The notes beneath the pieces were generated by a model. That model was not told the origin of the DNA and searched no databases. It saw nothing but the letters and a program-made list of their open reading frames with translations. Shown here piece by piece: positions 55,520-64,000 of a stretch of 64,000 bases of DNA (position 1 is its first letter; each line of letters opens with the position of its first letter). This stretch comes from Bombyx mori (Eukaryota; Arthropoda; Insecta; Lepidoptera; Bombycidae). A program made the translations under genes and the position numbers. The stretch covers positions 6,450,501 to 6,514,500 of the forward strand of contig NC_085126.1 in the NCBI RefSeq assembly GCF_030269925.1, in the 5' to 3' direction.

Positions 55520-55893
55520 ATTCCTCCTCGCGTCGTTTTCCTCATTACTGGGGGTCGTGACTCCCCCGCTGCATCAGTTTCTCCCGTACGATTTCCCTCC
55601 ATCTGCTGCGATCCTTAGTTTCATGAAGGGCATTGTGGAAGTTGATGTTTAGAGAAGATCGTATTTGGTCCGACCATCTCGTGGGACTGCGTGCTCTGGG
55701 ACGTTTGCCATCTACCTTTCTTGTCATAATCAGCTGTTCTAGATTGTGACCCTCTTTACGAGCAATATGTCCGAAGAATTCCAGCACCCTACGAAGGCAT
55801 ATATTGGAAAGTCTAGTTTTGATATGAAGCTCTCTCAGAATAAACACGTTGGTGTGAAAGGCAGTACATGGAATCTGTAGCATTTTTTTTCCC
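55520..55893 (-). mobile_element. RTE-type LINE 3' end, copy III specific
   Basis: Minus strand reads ELHIKTRLSNICLRRVLEFF, GHIARKEGHNLEQLIMTRKV, RPRARSPTRWSDQI and DRSRWREIVREKLMQRGSHD, the C-terminus of RTE ORF2. Copy I is uninterrupted at this point (about 3890). Confidence 0.8.
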
Positions 55894-57250
55894 GCCCTTC
55901 ACCAATTGACGAGTGCTCCTTCTGGAGAGGGCAGCTCCCGACGGCACCGGTTCGCCGGTGAAGCGCGAGTTGAGGCACCCTGTGCCCCGTTGTGGTGGGA
56001 GTAAGCCGACGTTGTATTTTCTACAACTGCAGGCCGCTGGTTGCCATGTCTCCCGGCTTCGGCTACAGAAGAATGCCCCCAGATATGAGAGGTACCGGTT
56101 CGCCGACGTGGCTCCGTGATTACGTCTCGAGCGTCGGGCGGCTCTGTGCACTCGGTGGACTGCCGGCCAACCCGCAATCTCCAATGTGTGGGGAGCAGCG
56201 GCCGCAAGAACGGGCCGGGGGCAAGCGAGGCTCGCGTTTTCCTTCCACCCCGCCTCACCTCCGTCGTTCACGCCTCGCTCATGTTGGACAGGGCGGGGGT
56301 GTTAGTGGATGAGACTGGGGGTCTGCGCTGGCTTGGCGGCGTTCATGCCCCTCTTCTGCTTTGCGGGGTTTCTGTCTTTGCAGGTTGGAGCGGGGCAGAA
56401 GCGGCCGACAGCGGCCTCGCGGGCTGGGCATGCGTTCGACTCCTAGTACACTTGACTGGTGTGGCCTTTTTTTTTTTTTTTTTTTCCTACCTAAGCTGAG
56501 AGCCTTGAGAGGCTATTGTCAGCGTAACCCTAACTTTTGTAGGTGAGCTCACGGGGCTCAAACCTGATGACGTTGCTAACACGAACCCTAGCAAGAGCCG
56601 TGCTTCGCAGAATCTACCACCGGATCGGAAACGCGACCCACTGAGAAGATCCGGCGAGAAACTCAGTGGGCTGTGTCTGGGAGTTAATTTAATCGTCGAG
56701 CCCTTCGTCGCAAGCGACGGGTTCGACGAGAACGGTGACCGGTGCTTGAAGTACCTAGAAGCACCGTTAGTGGATCGGGAGGATCCGAGATGACGTGTTT
56801 TGGGCGACGGGTGTGGCCAAGTTAGCCATCGCGCGCGTCGTGGGTGCTGCACTCACTTCAGCCGCTGCGGCTTTTGAGGGCGGCACCGTTCCGCGTGACG
56901 ATGGTATGAGCACGGGGCGCTCATGCACCAGCAATGGTCTCGCGCGCTCAACCTTGGAGGCGCGATCCCCTAGGGTCCCGAGTTGTCTCGTCAGCTCCTA
57001 AATCATCATGTTTTTTTTTCTTCCAGAATGTCTTCTTACGGGGATGGCGAAGATCAAACTGCTCTGACGTCCAACAACACCGTCGAGGGTCGCACGCATA
57101 TCAGCCAACTCCTCTCGCACACGCACGCTCCCCATCCGTAGGAAAAGCCTGCCGGACCCGAAGGTAGTGCTGTTAGGCCACAGGCGGCTGGCGTCAGTCT
57201 TTTTAAAAAACACAAAGCCTTTTCTACAACAATGTTTTATTCAAAAAATC
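55894..57250. mobile_element. R1-like debris, copy III counterpart of 2900-3890
   Basis: GC-rich. Minus strand around 57200-57000 and 56950-56800 reads SVRVREELADMRATLDGVVG and KVERARPLLVHERP (R1-type ORF1). The 56520-56800 section has the dispersed gatccggtggtagattctgc and ggatcgggaggatccgagat blocks, absent from copy I here. Several overlapping open frames are GC artefacts. Confidence 0.6.
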
Positions 57251-57559
57251 TTCACAATAAATATTTCTTTAACACCTCTGTTTCAGTTCTTTTATTATAT
57301 TCTGACACTACGCGAAACGACTGAACATTACGACTGAACTTTCTTTTCTGCACTGTGACTGTCTGTCTGACTGACTGAGACTAAGAAACAGACTGGCTGA
57401 CTGAGTGTGTAAGTGATTGACCCGCTGACTGGGGCCCACGAGGCCGCCTCCGTTTTTATATTACTCTATACTGCTTGTCTAAGCAAATTAGTGGAGTGAT
57501 GAAAGACTAACATGTGCTTCTTGTTCAGCACATTAACAGAATAACAAAATGATATAACA

Positions 57560-58035
57560 ATGCGCATAGACAGGCCCGTCAAGCTGGCGGAGGTCAAAGT
57601 TGCTGCTGCCATTGCGTCGCAAGGCAGGACTCCGAACAGGAGTCTCGCCGAGTTCGAGCAGTTCCTGGGTGGGCTCGAAGCGTTGGTTCATCGCTTCGAG
57701 TCTCGCCCAGTGATACTGGCGGGGACCTCGACGCTAAGGGTACGGCGTGGGGCTCCACCCACACGGACTCGCGGGGCGAGTTTCTCTCGGAGTGCGCTTT
57801 TGCGACCGGTCTGTCTTCTGAACAGAGGTCCGGTCGCGACCAGCGTGCGGTGGAACGAGGAATCACACGTAGACGTGTCATTCGGATCTCCATCCGCCGC
57901 GCGCCGTGACCGTGACTGGCGCCTCCTCGAGGGGGCGGAGACGGTAACGGTAGGCAGCGGCTTGGCTCTGCCCCTGGCATTGCTGAAGTCCATGGGCGAC
58001 GGTAACCACTCACCATCAGGTGGGCCGGAAAATAA
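57560..58035 (+). mobile_element. R1-like endonuclease fragment fused to a LINE tail
   Basis: Frame reads PVCLLNRGPVATSVRWNEES, HVDVSFGSPSAARRDRDWRL, typical of R1-type endonuclease, and passes straight into the Jockey/CR1-like tail (LLEGAETVTVGSGLALPLAL, ggcagcggcttggctctgcc). Copy I has lost about 80 bp (VATSV...FGSPS) of the same chimera. Confidence 0.65.
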
Positions 58036-58154
58036 GTCAATCGAATAGAACGAAAGATAAAGATTCTGATTAATACTACAGGATAATCGCAGACGGTAAG
58101 AAGAAACAAAATCATAAGTATTCAAGTCATAAGGTACTAAGATTTCAGACTTAC

Positions 58155-58384
58155 GAAGTCTTCAGACATTATTACAAGTCTGTTCTCGATCAGTTCTCGC
58201 CATTCCGGAAACGCACTCGTTATTATTGACGGGTATCTGGAATAGAACATTCCATTGATTCGCTCTTTATGTTGAGATAAACGAACCGCTATCATCTCGA
58301 CCAGCCACTGCTGCTGGTGAGCATCGGCAATGCCAAACGACACTTTAGGAGTGATGTCATTTGGGGTCAAAATGTACGAGGTAG
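58155..58384 (-). CDS. Exon H, copy III
   Basis: 230 bp, ctatag / GACTTC|gtaagt; LTPNDITPKVSFGIADAHQQ, QWLVEMIAVRLSQHKERING, YPSIITSAFPEWRELIENRL. Frame open. Confidence 0.55.
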
Positions 58385-58463
58385 CTATAGATGATAACTA
58401 ATACATAATAATATGGTATTCGTACTGTTTTTAATACGCTTTTATCAGCTTCAGACGTATGCA

Positions 58464-59345
58464 GTCGTCGTGGCTTAAAGGATAAGATGTCCGGTGCATT
58501 CGTATCTAGCGATGCAACGGTGTTCGATTCCCGCAGGCGGGTACCAATTTATCTAATGAAATACGTACTTAACAAATGTTCACGATTGACTTTCACGGTG
58601 AAGGAATGACATCGTGTAATATAGTACATATACACATTTTTTCCCGCGGTGCACATACTATTTTTTCTCTTACCAGGCCAAAAGTTCGTAGAGTACCGAG
58701 CCGGGGTCCAGGGGCGAAGCCCGGGCGGGGGGTAGGGGGGGGCGGAGCCACCCATTCTCATAAAAAACAATTCAACCCATTTTTATTTTTAAATAAACTA
58801 CTACTAATTGAATAAGAACTGTCTGATGAACTTATCTTTGTTTAATACTTCACTATTAAATTTTATTGCCTTTTGTTTATTTCACTTTTACACTAAACAC
58901 AATATTGCAAATTACCCGAGCACAACAACGGCGAAGAATTTTAGGTGCGTGAGAGCGACGTAAGCACTAACGCGCATGCGCACTTGTCAGTACCCAGGGA
59001 GGAAAAGTTACACTTTCTTCCCTGTACAGCGGGAGGAAAACCGAACTTTCGGCGTAGGTAGGAGAAAAAAATCAAACCCGCAAAATCATAATTTGGGTAA
59101 TTACTGGTGGTAGGGCCTCTCGTGAGTCCGCACGGGTAGGTACCACCACCCTGCCTATTTCTGCCGTAAAGCAGTAACGCGTTTCGGTTTGAATGGTGGG
59201 GCAGCCGTTGTAACTATACTGAAACCTTAGAACTTATATCTCAAGGTGGGTGGGGCATTTACGTTGTAGATATCTATGGGCTCCAGTAACCACTCAACAC
59301 CAGGTGGGCTGTGAGCTCGTCTATCCCACTAAACAATAAAAAAAA
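58464..59345 (+). mobile_element. Bm1 SINE split by a MITE
   Basis: Head gtcgtcgtggcttaaaggat, B box cggtgttcgattcccgc; resumes at 59071 (aatcaaacccgcaaaatcat) and continues to caataaaaaaaa. Same SINE as 1670-2111 in copy I. Confidence 0.85.
58661..59070. mobile_element. MITE with ttttttctc inverted ends
   Basis: Second copy of 13283-13699: ends ttttttctcttaccaggcc and rc ttttttctcctacctacgcc; interior ggggtccaggggcgaagccc and aagaactgtctgatgaactt. Present in the copy III Bm1, absent in the copy I Bm1. Confidence 0.75.
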
Positions 59346-60246
59346 GTGTTTGTAACGGAATCTTTGAACATGTTTTTGACCCTCTTCGAAACGTCGGATT
59401 AACTCGAAATTTGGTATACTTATTAAGGACCGATGACAATTCAATATAAAAAAAATATATTGTAAAAATTGAAATTCAGCTAAAAAATGAAAAATAAATA
59501 TGTAATAGTTCAAAAAACTAAAAAACACGTTGAATTTTATATAAATAAAATTCAACAAAAAAATAGAAAATAAATTTTAATAAATTGAAATTGAAAATAG
59601 AGTAAAAAAAATTAAAAAAAAAATCGCAAATAATCGTTTTTTTTTTGTCCTTGTCCTTATTTTTTCATACAAAAATAATGATCACTATACTAATTAAACT
59701 AACTAAAATACACAACGAATAGTTCTAGTATGATGTCGTGCCAGGGTGCGAGTTAGTGATTGGGTTTGCGAAAAAAAACTTTACAATGATTCGATTTTAT
59801 TTAGCGTAATTAAAACGACTACTTCTACGATTTCATATCGCGTTCCTTACTCTCATTATATTAATGTCTACGCTATGAATACGCGTTTTATTAGAAAATC
59901 TCTTAACTCGTTAATTTTGACTTCAGTCTTTTTAAACGTGCGATATCGTGGGGTGCAAGGCTATTTGGTTTAAGCGACATTTCGGTTAATACCTACGCGA
60001 CATTTACCTTTTGTAATTAAAGGTCCGTTTTACTTGGTATTAGTATCAACAGTTCGATGTTTTTAATTGAACTTCAAATAAGTTTACTCGAAGTAAGTTT
60101 ACTTGAAATAGCTGAAGAAGTTTTTTTGTTATAATATTTTTGTTTCTTACCTTACTGTAAAATTGCAAATATGTCGCCTAAACTAAATGGCCTTTGATCC
60201 CTCGATATTATTTCCGCATTTTCGAATAAGTACATTACTTTTCAAG
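59346..60246. other. AT-rich intron, no gene seen
   Basis: No exon or element recognised; not present in copy I (between 1600 and 1670 there is almost nothing), so it is an insertion or was lost from copy I. Confidence 0.5.
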
Positions 60247-61170
60247 AGCAGTGCTTCGCAGAATCTACCACCGGATCGGAAATACGGCCAACTGAGAAGA
60301 ACCCGTGAGAAACTCAGTGGGCTGTGTCTGTCGGTTCGTTTATTCACTGAACCCTTTCGACGAGAACGGAGACTGGTGCTCGAGGTAGCTAAAAGCTGAT
60401 CGTGGACCGCGCTAGTGGATCGGGAGGATCCGAAATGACGTGTTTAGGGCGACGGCGACTGTTTACCATTCGGTCCGCCAGAGCGGGCAGGTATGTGCGT
60501 TACGTGTAGTGGTAATCTTCTTTTGTCCTCGATGTACGAGTTAAAATATGCGACCGTCGCTTTTGAACCTGTGCCGCCAAAAGAATGCCGCGGCATATAT
60601 ACCGCGGTTATGAAATAGCAACAAAAGAGAACCGTTGACTGTATTTGTTTAAACAGGACCTACTACTGAACGCGGCGCGCGTAAAGCTCTCAAAGGTGCC
60701 GTATAACGATGAAAAGGCAGAGTCGTTGGCCGATGCACTGCAAGAGCAGTGCACCACCAATACTCAAAGCATCGACAGGGAGGTCGAGCGCAGAGCTTCC
60801 CTGCCACCCGCGGACGCGTTACCCCCCATTATCATGACAGGTATATAGCGACCTTGAAATGCCGAAAAGGGAGAGAACCTTTGGCGGTATTTGTTCATGG
60901 AAAAAAACGAACGGCCGAAGCCCGAGCGCGGCGCGCGTGAATCTTTCAAAAGTGCCCCTCATGACACCGCCACTGACTGCTTTGTGATGTTCGTATAGTG
61001 CCGCACTCCGCCACTGTCTGCGGGCAGTTCGGAGCCGCGGGTGACGGGCAGTTCGTTAATTAGGGATGTCGCCACTAGCGTTTAAAATTTATATATTTCT
61101 TTTTTGGTGTCCGGCCGCTTATTAAACAAAGAAGTCACGTACGTACATACGTTAATCGTACTATTTGTTT
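60247..61170 (+). mobile_element. Non-LTR debris, copy III counterpart of 780-1600
   Basis: 60645-60848 reads LLLNAARVKLSKVPYNDEKA, SLADALQEQCTTNTQSIDRE and VERRASLPPADALPPI (RT linker). Left part has agaatctaccaccggatcgg; right edge ttaaaatttatatatttctt / ttggtgtccggc. Confidence 0.6.
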
Positions 61171-61453
61171 AAGTTTAACTTGATGGTCGGTTTCGTTTAG
61201 ACCGGGGGGTAGGCAGCAATGTATGACAAATCATTTTGTTTTAAAGCTCCGTTATTGTGATGGAAAAACACAACGGTGGGTATTCTTTCTGCAGCTTAAT
61301 GACAAACATAACTTGAGACACAGCCATGCTCTTCAAAAGAGGTCGCCCTCTCGAACTACTGCTAGTATCTCGTCACGAGTTAGGCGCGGTAACTCCATAC
61401 CCACTATTAAAATCTTTGGCCAGCCCGTACCGTCGGCTTCGAAGGCTAAACAG

Positions 61454-61710
61454 CTTTTTTTTCTTCTTATTGGTTAGGTGGGTGGACGAGCTCACAGTCC
61501 ACCTGGTGTTAAGTGGTTACTGGAGCCCATGGACATCTACAACGTAAATGCGCCACCCACCTTGAGATATAAGTTCTAAGATCTCAGTATAGTTACAGCG
61601 GCTGCCCCACCCTACAAAACGAAACGCATTACTGCTTCACGGCAGAAATAGGCACCGCCGCCCGGTGGTACCTACCCGCGCGGACTCACAAGAGGTCCTC
61701 CCACCACTAG
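61454..61710 (-). mobile_element. Bm1 SINE, 5' truncated, copy III specific
   Basis: tttttttcttcttattggtt to cacaagaggtcctcccacca, with a small GC insertion (gcaccgccgcccggtgg). Confidence 0.8.
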
Positions 61711-61885
61711 ACCTAAGCGTCCCCCTCGACACAGGGTTGATATTCGGACCCCACATTAAGTCAGTACGCGACCGAGCCGCGTTTCTACTTGGTCGACTCT
61801 ACTCTATGATCTGCAAGCGAAGTAAATTGTCCCTTCGTTACAAAAGTTGCATACGTTCCGTCATGACCTAGGCTAGTGTAGTGTT
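61711..61885 (+). mobile_element. R1-like RT C-terminal fragment
   Basis: Reads LSVPLDTGLIFGPHIKSVRD, RAAFLLGRLYSMICKRSKLS and YKSCIRSVMT, the thumb/after-RT region of R1/Jockey-type LINEs. Ends with a stop at 61871. Confidence 0.7.
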
Positions 61886-61992
61886 CCCTCCCATGGACGT
61901 AAACTTCTCTATGGACCAGTCCTACATACCTCGCGCTCGTGGGTATGCGAAATGACAAACATAACTTGAGACCTGTGGAAATGTAAACTTAC

Positions 61993-62157
61993 TTCCGGGC
62001 AACAGCTCTCTGTAATTTGGTTGGTCTTTGTATAGACTCGGCCGACGAAGGAGAGTTCTCGCGGGAGGCGTACCAGTACTCATATAGCGATTCCCTGGTC
62101 ATCTCCTTCAGTTGATACCAACGCTTCTGCAGTAGCATCGGTGAGCACTGACAACCC
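61993..62157 (-). CDS. Exon 6, Myb/SANT-like domain, copy III
   Basis: 165 bp, acceptor tttacag, donor CGGAA|gtaagt. R-GCQCSPMLLQKRWYQLKEM, TRESLYEYWYASRENSPSSA. Joined in frame to exon 5. Differences from copy II are only V/M and H/C changes. Confidence 0.65.
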
Positions 62158-62302
62158 CTGTAAAGGAACTATTAATTTTAGAAAATAGAATATACTGGTC
62201 TATTTTACTGGTATACTCTTGTGTGTCCGCACAGTCAGATACCACCATACTGTCTATTTCTGGTATTATAAAAACAAGGAATGTTTATAAAATTGCGAAT
62301 GT

Positions 62303-62460
62303 ACTGGTGGTAGGTTCTATTGTGACCCCGCTCGAATAGGTACCACAATCCTGCTTATTTCTGCCACAAAGCAGACACACGTTACAGTTTGAACGATGAA
62401 CAGTCCATCTGTTATAGAATAAAACTGAGACTGCGAACTAATGTCTCAAGATGGGTGGCT
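62303..62460 (+). mobile_element. Old Bm1-like SINE shared by all copies
   Basis: Same remnant as 67-330 and 37846-38000. Confidence 0.6.
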
Positions 62461-62570
62461 ATTGACATACCACATCGATAACGACTCTGTCCCCCTTCCG
62501 TTGAAGGAGCTCATTAGTGTTAGGACCAGGCTTCGTAGGCGTTTTAACAGAAGGCCGTCATTAAGCTTAC

Positions 62571-62710
62571 CTCGAGTTGTAGAGGGCGGTGGCCGCAGTC
62601 CAGGCGCCGGCCAGACTGTCTCCGGACCTGTCCTCTATGTCAAACTTCGTAACCAGCTCGAAGAGATCAATCAACGGCTGACGATCCTGAGTTTGACATC
62701 TCATACCATC
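62571..62710 (-). CDS. Exon 5, Myb/SANT-like domain, copy III
   Basis: 140 bp, acceptor actttcag, donor CGAG|gtaagc, phase 0 in, 2 out. DGMRCQTQDRQPLIDLFELV, TKFDIEDRSGDSLAGAWTAA, TALYNSR. Follows exon f in frame (donor GGAAA|gtaagt in phase 0). Confidence 0.65.
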
Positions 62711-62743
62711 CTGAAAGTTAGATATCACGAAGTTCTATACTTT

Positions 62744-62990
62744 TACTGGTGGTAGGACCTCATGTGAGTCCGCACGGGTAGGTACCACCACCCTGCCTAT
62801 TTCTGCCGTGAAGCAGTAATGCGTTTCGGCTTGAAGGGTGGGGCAGCCTTTGTAACTATACTGAGACTTTAGAACTTATATCTCAACGTGTGTGGCGTAT
62901 TTGCGTTGTAAATGTCAATGGGCTCCAGTAACCACTTAACACCAGGTGGGCTGTGAGCTCGTCCACCCATCTAAGCAATAAAAAAAAAAA
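62744..62990 (+). mobile_element. Bm1 SINE, 5' truncated, copy III specific
   Basis: actggtggtaggacctcatg to caccatctaagcaat-type end with poly(A). Absent at 38270 in copy II. Confidence 0.85.
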
Positions 62991-63058
62991 CGTAGGGTAT
63001 GTACAAATAGTTTCCAAAATTTTATTTTAGTATTGTACTTGATATTCAGCCAACTTAC

Positions 63059-63752
63059 TTTTCCAATTAGATCTATTTTCTCATGGACGAGAGCAAAGTC
63101 AAATATAAACCAATCCATCTGGGACATTCGGTCCTTAGCAGATACATTTTCACTTTTATCATCTGCCGCATAAAGTGTCTTCAGCTTGTCCAGTACTAAA
63201 GTTTTCATGTGGTACCACCTGTTAATATTATTTAAGAAAAAAGTAGTTGTCGCTTCCAGAGAACCACTGGCAATAGCAAAGTTAGCAGCTTGGTATAATC
63301 TGTTGTTTCGCTCTCTTATATTACGTGCTTCTCTTGCAGCTGCTGCCTGTGCAGGAGTTCTGGATGCAGCAGTCCGCTGTCTGTACTCACGTTGTATTTG
63401 TGCCCTTGTTTTTGGAGCAGCAGTTATTGGTTCTGCAAATGGCGTCGCAGAGGTAGATCGAGCCAAGTTAGCAGCTTGGCGTAATCTGTTTTTGCGTTGC
63501 CTTTCGTTTTTTAATTTTCTTGCAGCAGCCGCCTGTTCAGGAGTTCTAGATGCTGCGATACGCTGTCTGTACTCACGTTGTTTTTGTGCTTTCGATTTTG
63601 AAGCAAAGATTATTGGCTGCGCGAATGGCGTTGCTAAAGTAGATGCTACAGCATCTTCAACCTCCATGGGTACACTCATAGAAGGTAGTGGCTCATTTGT
63701 GAAATCCTCTGGTTCGTCAGGTTGTTTTTCCATTGTGCGATCGTAAGCGGTT
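63059..63752 (-). CDS. STPR-like exon f, copy III
   Basis: 694 bp exon, acceptor attttgcag, donor GGAAA|gtaagt; phase 2 in and 0 out. An ATG lies 19 bp in (MEKQPDEPEDFTNEP), so it may contain the start. Acidic head, then two tandem units of about 60 residues (33-90 and 93-150): SKAQKQREYRQRIAASRTPE / QAAAARKLKNERQRKNRLRQ and TRAQIQREYRQRTAASRTPA / QAAAAREARNIRERNNRLYQ. These are clear STPR-type basic helices. The end, WYHMKTLVLDKLKTLYAADD to HEKIDLIGK, equals exon 4 of copy II. In frame with exons 5 and 6: STPR plus Myb/SANT-like DNA binding in one protein. Confidence 0.7.
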
Positions 63753-63759
63753 CTGCAAA

Positions 63760-64000
63760 ATGAATCGTCGTTCGAAACAATTTAGAAAAATTCTCCCTAT
63801 AAAATTCTTCGTTCAGAAAATCATTTTAAATTTATAAAATACTTGAATAAAATTTATTGTTTAAATTTCTACTCGACTGTTAAAATTTAATTTTTGATTT
63901 TATTATTTTATATCAATAAATTTTGTATTTACTTCTTTCAGCAAGTAAACTGAATAAAGTTGTTGTTCAATTAGTTACTTAATTATGTTTGCAAATTTAA
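63760..64000. other. AT-rich sequence, no gene seen
   Basis: Probably the intron before exon f; no recognisable element. Confidence 0.5.

Larger units (their letters stand above)
47590..63752 (-). repeat. Segmental duplication copy III (minus-strand gene copy)
   Basis: Reverse counterpart of copy I. Extra, later insertions: RTE with nested Bm1 and Harbinger (48720-50340), an insertion in the terminal exon (50641-51075), an RTE tail (55520-55890), a MITE in the shared Bm1 (58661-59070) and Bm1s at 61454 and 62744. Lacks the STPR exon triplet and the second B exon of copy I. Confidence 0.85.

Noticed and set aside
1..64000. Window belongs to the W chromosome or to a known piRNA cluster
   Set aside because: Transposon density and inverted arms would fit, but nothing in the sequence identifies it, and I cannot compare with the known loci.
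1..64000. CRISPR array or bacterial operon structure
   Set aside because: No regularly spaced short direct repeats; the sequence is an insect genome with introns and SINEs.

Overview
The window is repeat-rich eukaryotic DNA and looks like silkworm (Bombyx mori or a close relative). The main reason is about fifteen copies of a roughly 430 bp tRNA-derived SINE, with an A-box/B-box head, a conserved body and a poly(A) tail, which I recognise as Bm1. It also carries long introns, GT-AG junctions and many other insect elements: Tc1, hAT-like and Harbinger elements, RTE, R1-like and Jockey/CR1-like LINE pieces, and a solo LTR. It is not bacterial or viral.

The backbone is one unnamed multi-exon gene family present in three large copies. 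Copy I runs on the + strand (about 1-15030), copy II on the - strand (about 40397-21430) and copy III on the - strand (63752-47590). Copies I and III form the arms of a large inverted duplication. Matching exons keep exactly the same length: a Myb/SANT-like pair of 140 and 165 bp, exon H of 230 bp, exon A of 50 bp, exon B of 669 bp (B1 is 633 bp) and exon C of about 1.5 kb. Shared insertions in the introns (R1-like debris, an old SINE) predate the duplication. Copy-specific insertions (Bm1 in copy II; a nested RTE/Bm1/Harbinger stack and an RTE tail in copy III; a hAT and other elements in copy I) came later.

Upstream of or between these exons lie at least nine exons coding for short basic repeats of the type AERxRxYRxRKK. 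They resemble the STPR repeats of silkworm FMBP-1 and of some insect helicase-like proteins. In copy I three such exons stand in tandem, each exactly 321 bp and each starting and ending in phase 1, between two phase-1 B exons, so any number can be included without breaking the frame. In copy II a short B' exon, a 321 bp STPR exon and a further exon G join in frame. One STPR reading frame lies inside a long-TIR transposon-like element. The predicted product would join STPR DNA-binding repeats, a Myb/SANT-like domain, an acidic region with an IKSEP motif and a conserved C domain. I infer a nuclear DNA- or chromatin-binding protein. The C exon is open in copy II, frameshifted in copy I and interrupted by a stop in copy III, so at least some copies are decaying.

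By region: 0-15 kb copy I; 15-21 kb nested retroposons and a dead Tc1 element; 21-40.4 kb copy II; 40.4-47.5 kb nested DNA transposons and local duplications; 47.6-63.8 kb copy III. All exon calls rest on splice consensus, phase and conservation between copies; no transcript evidence was available.
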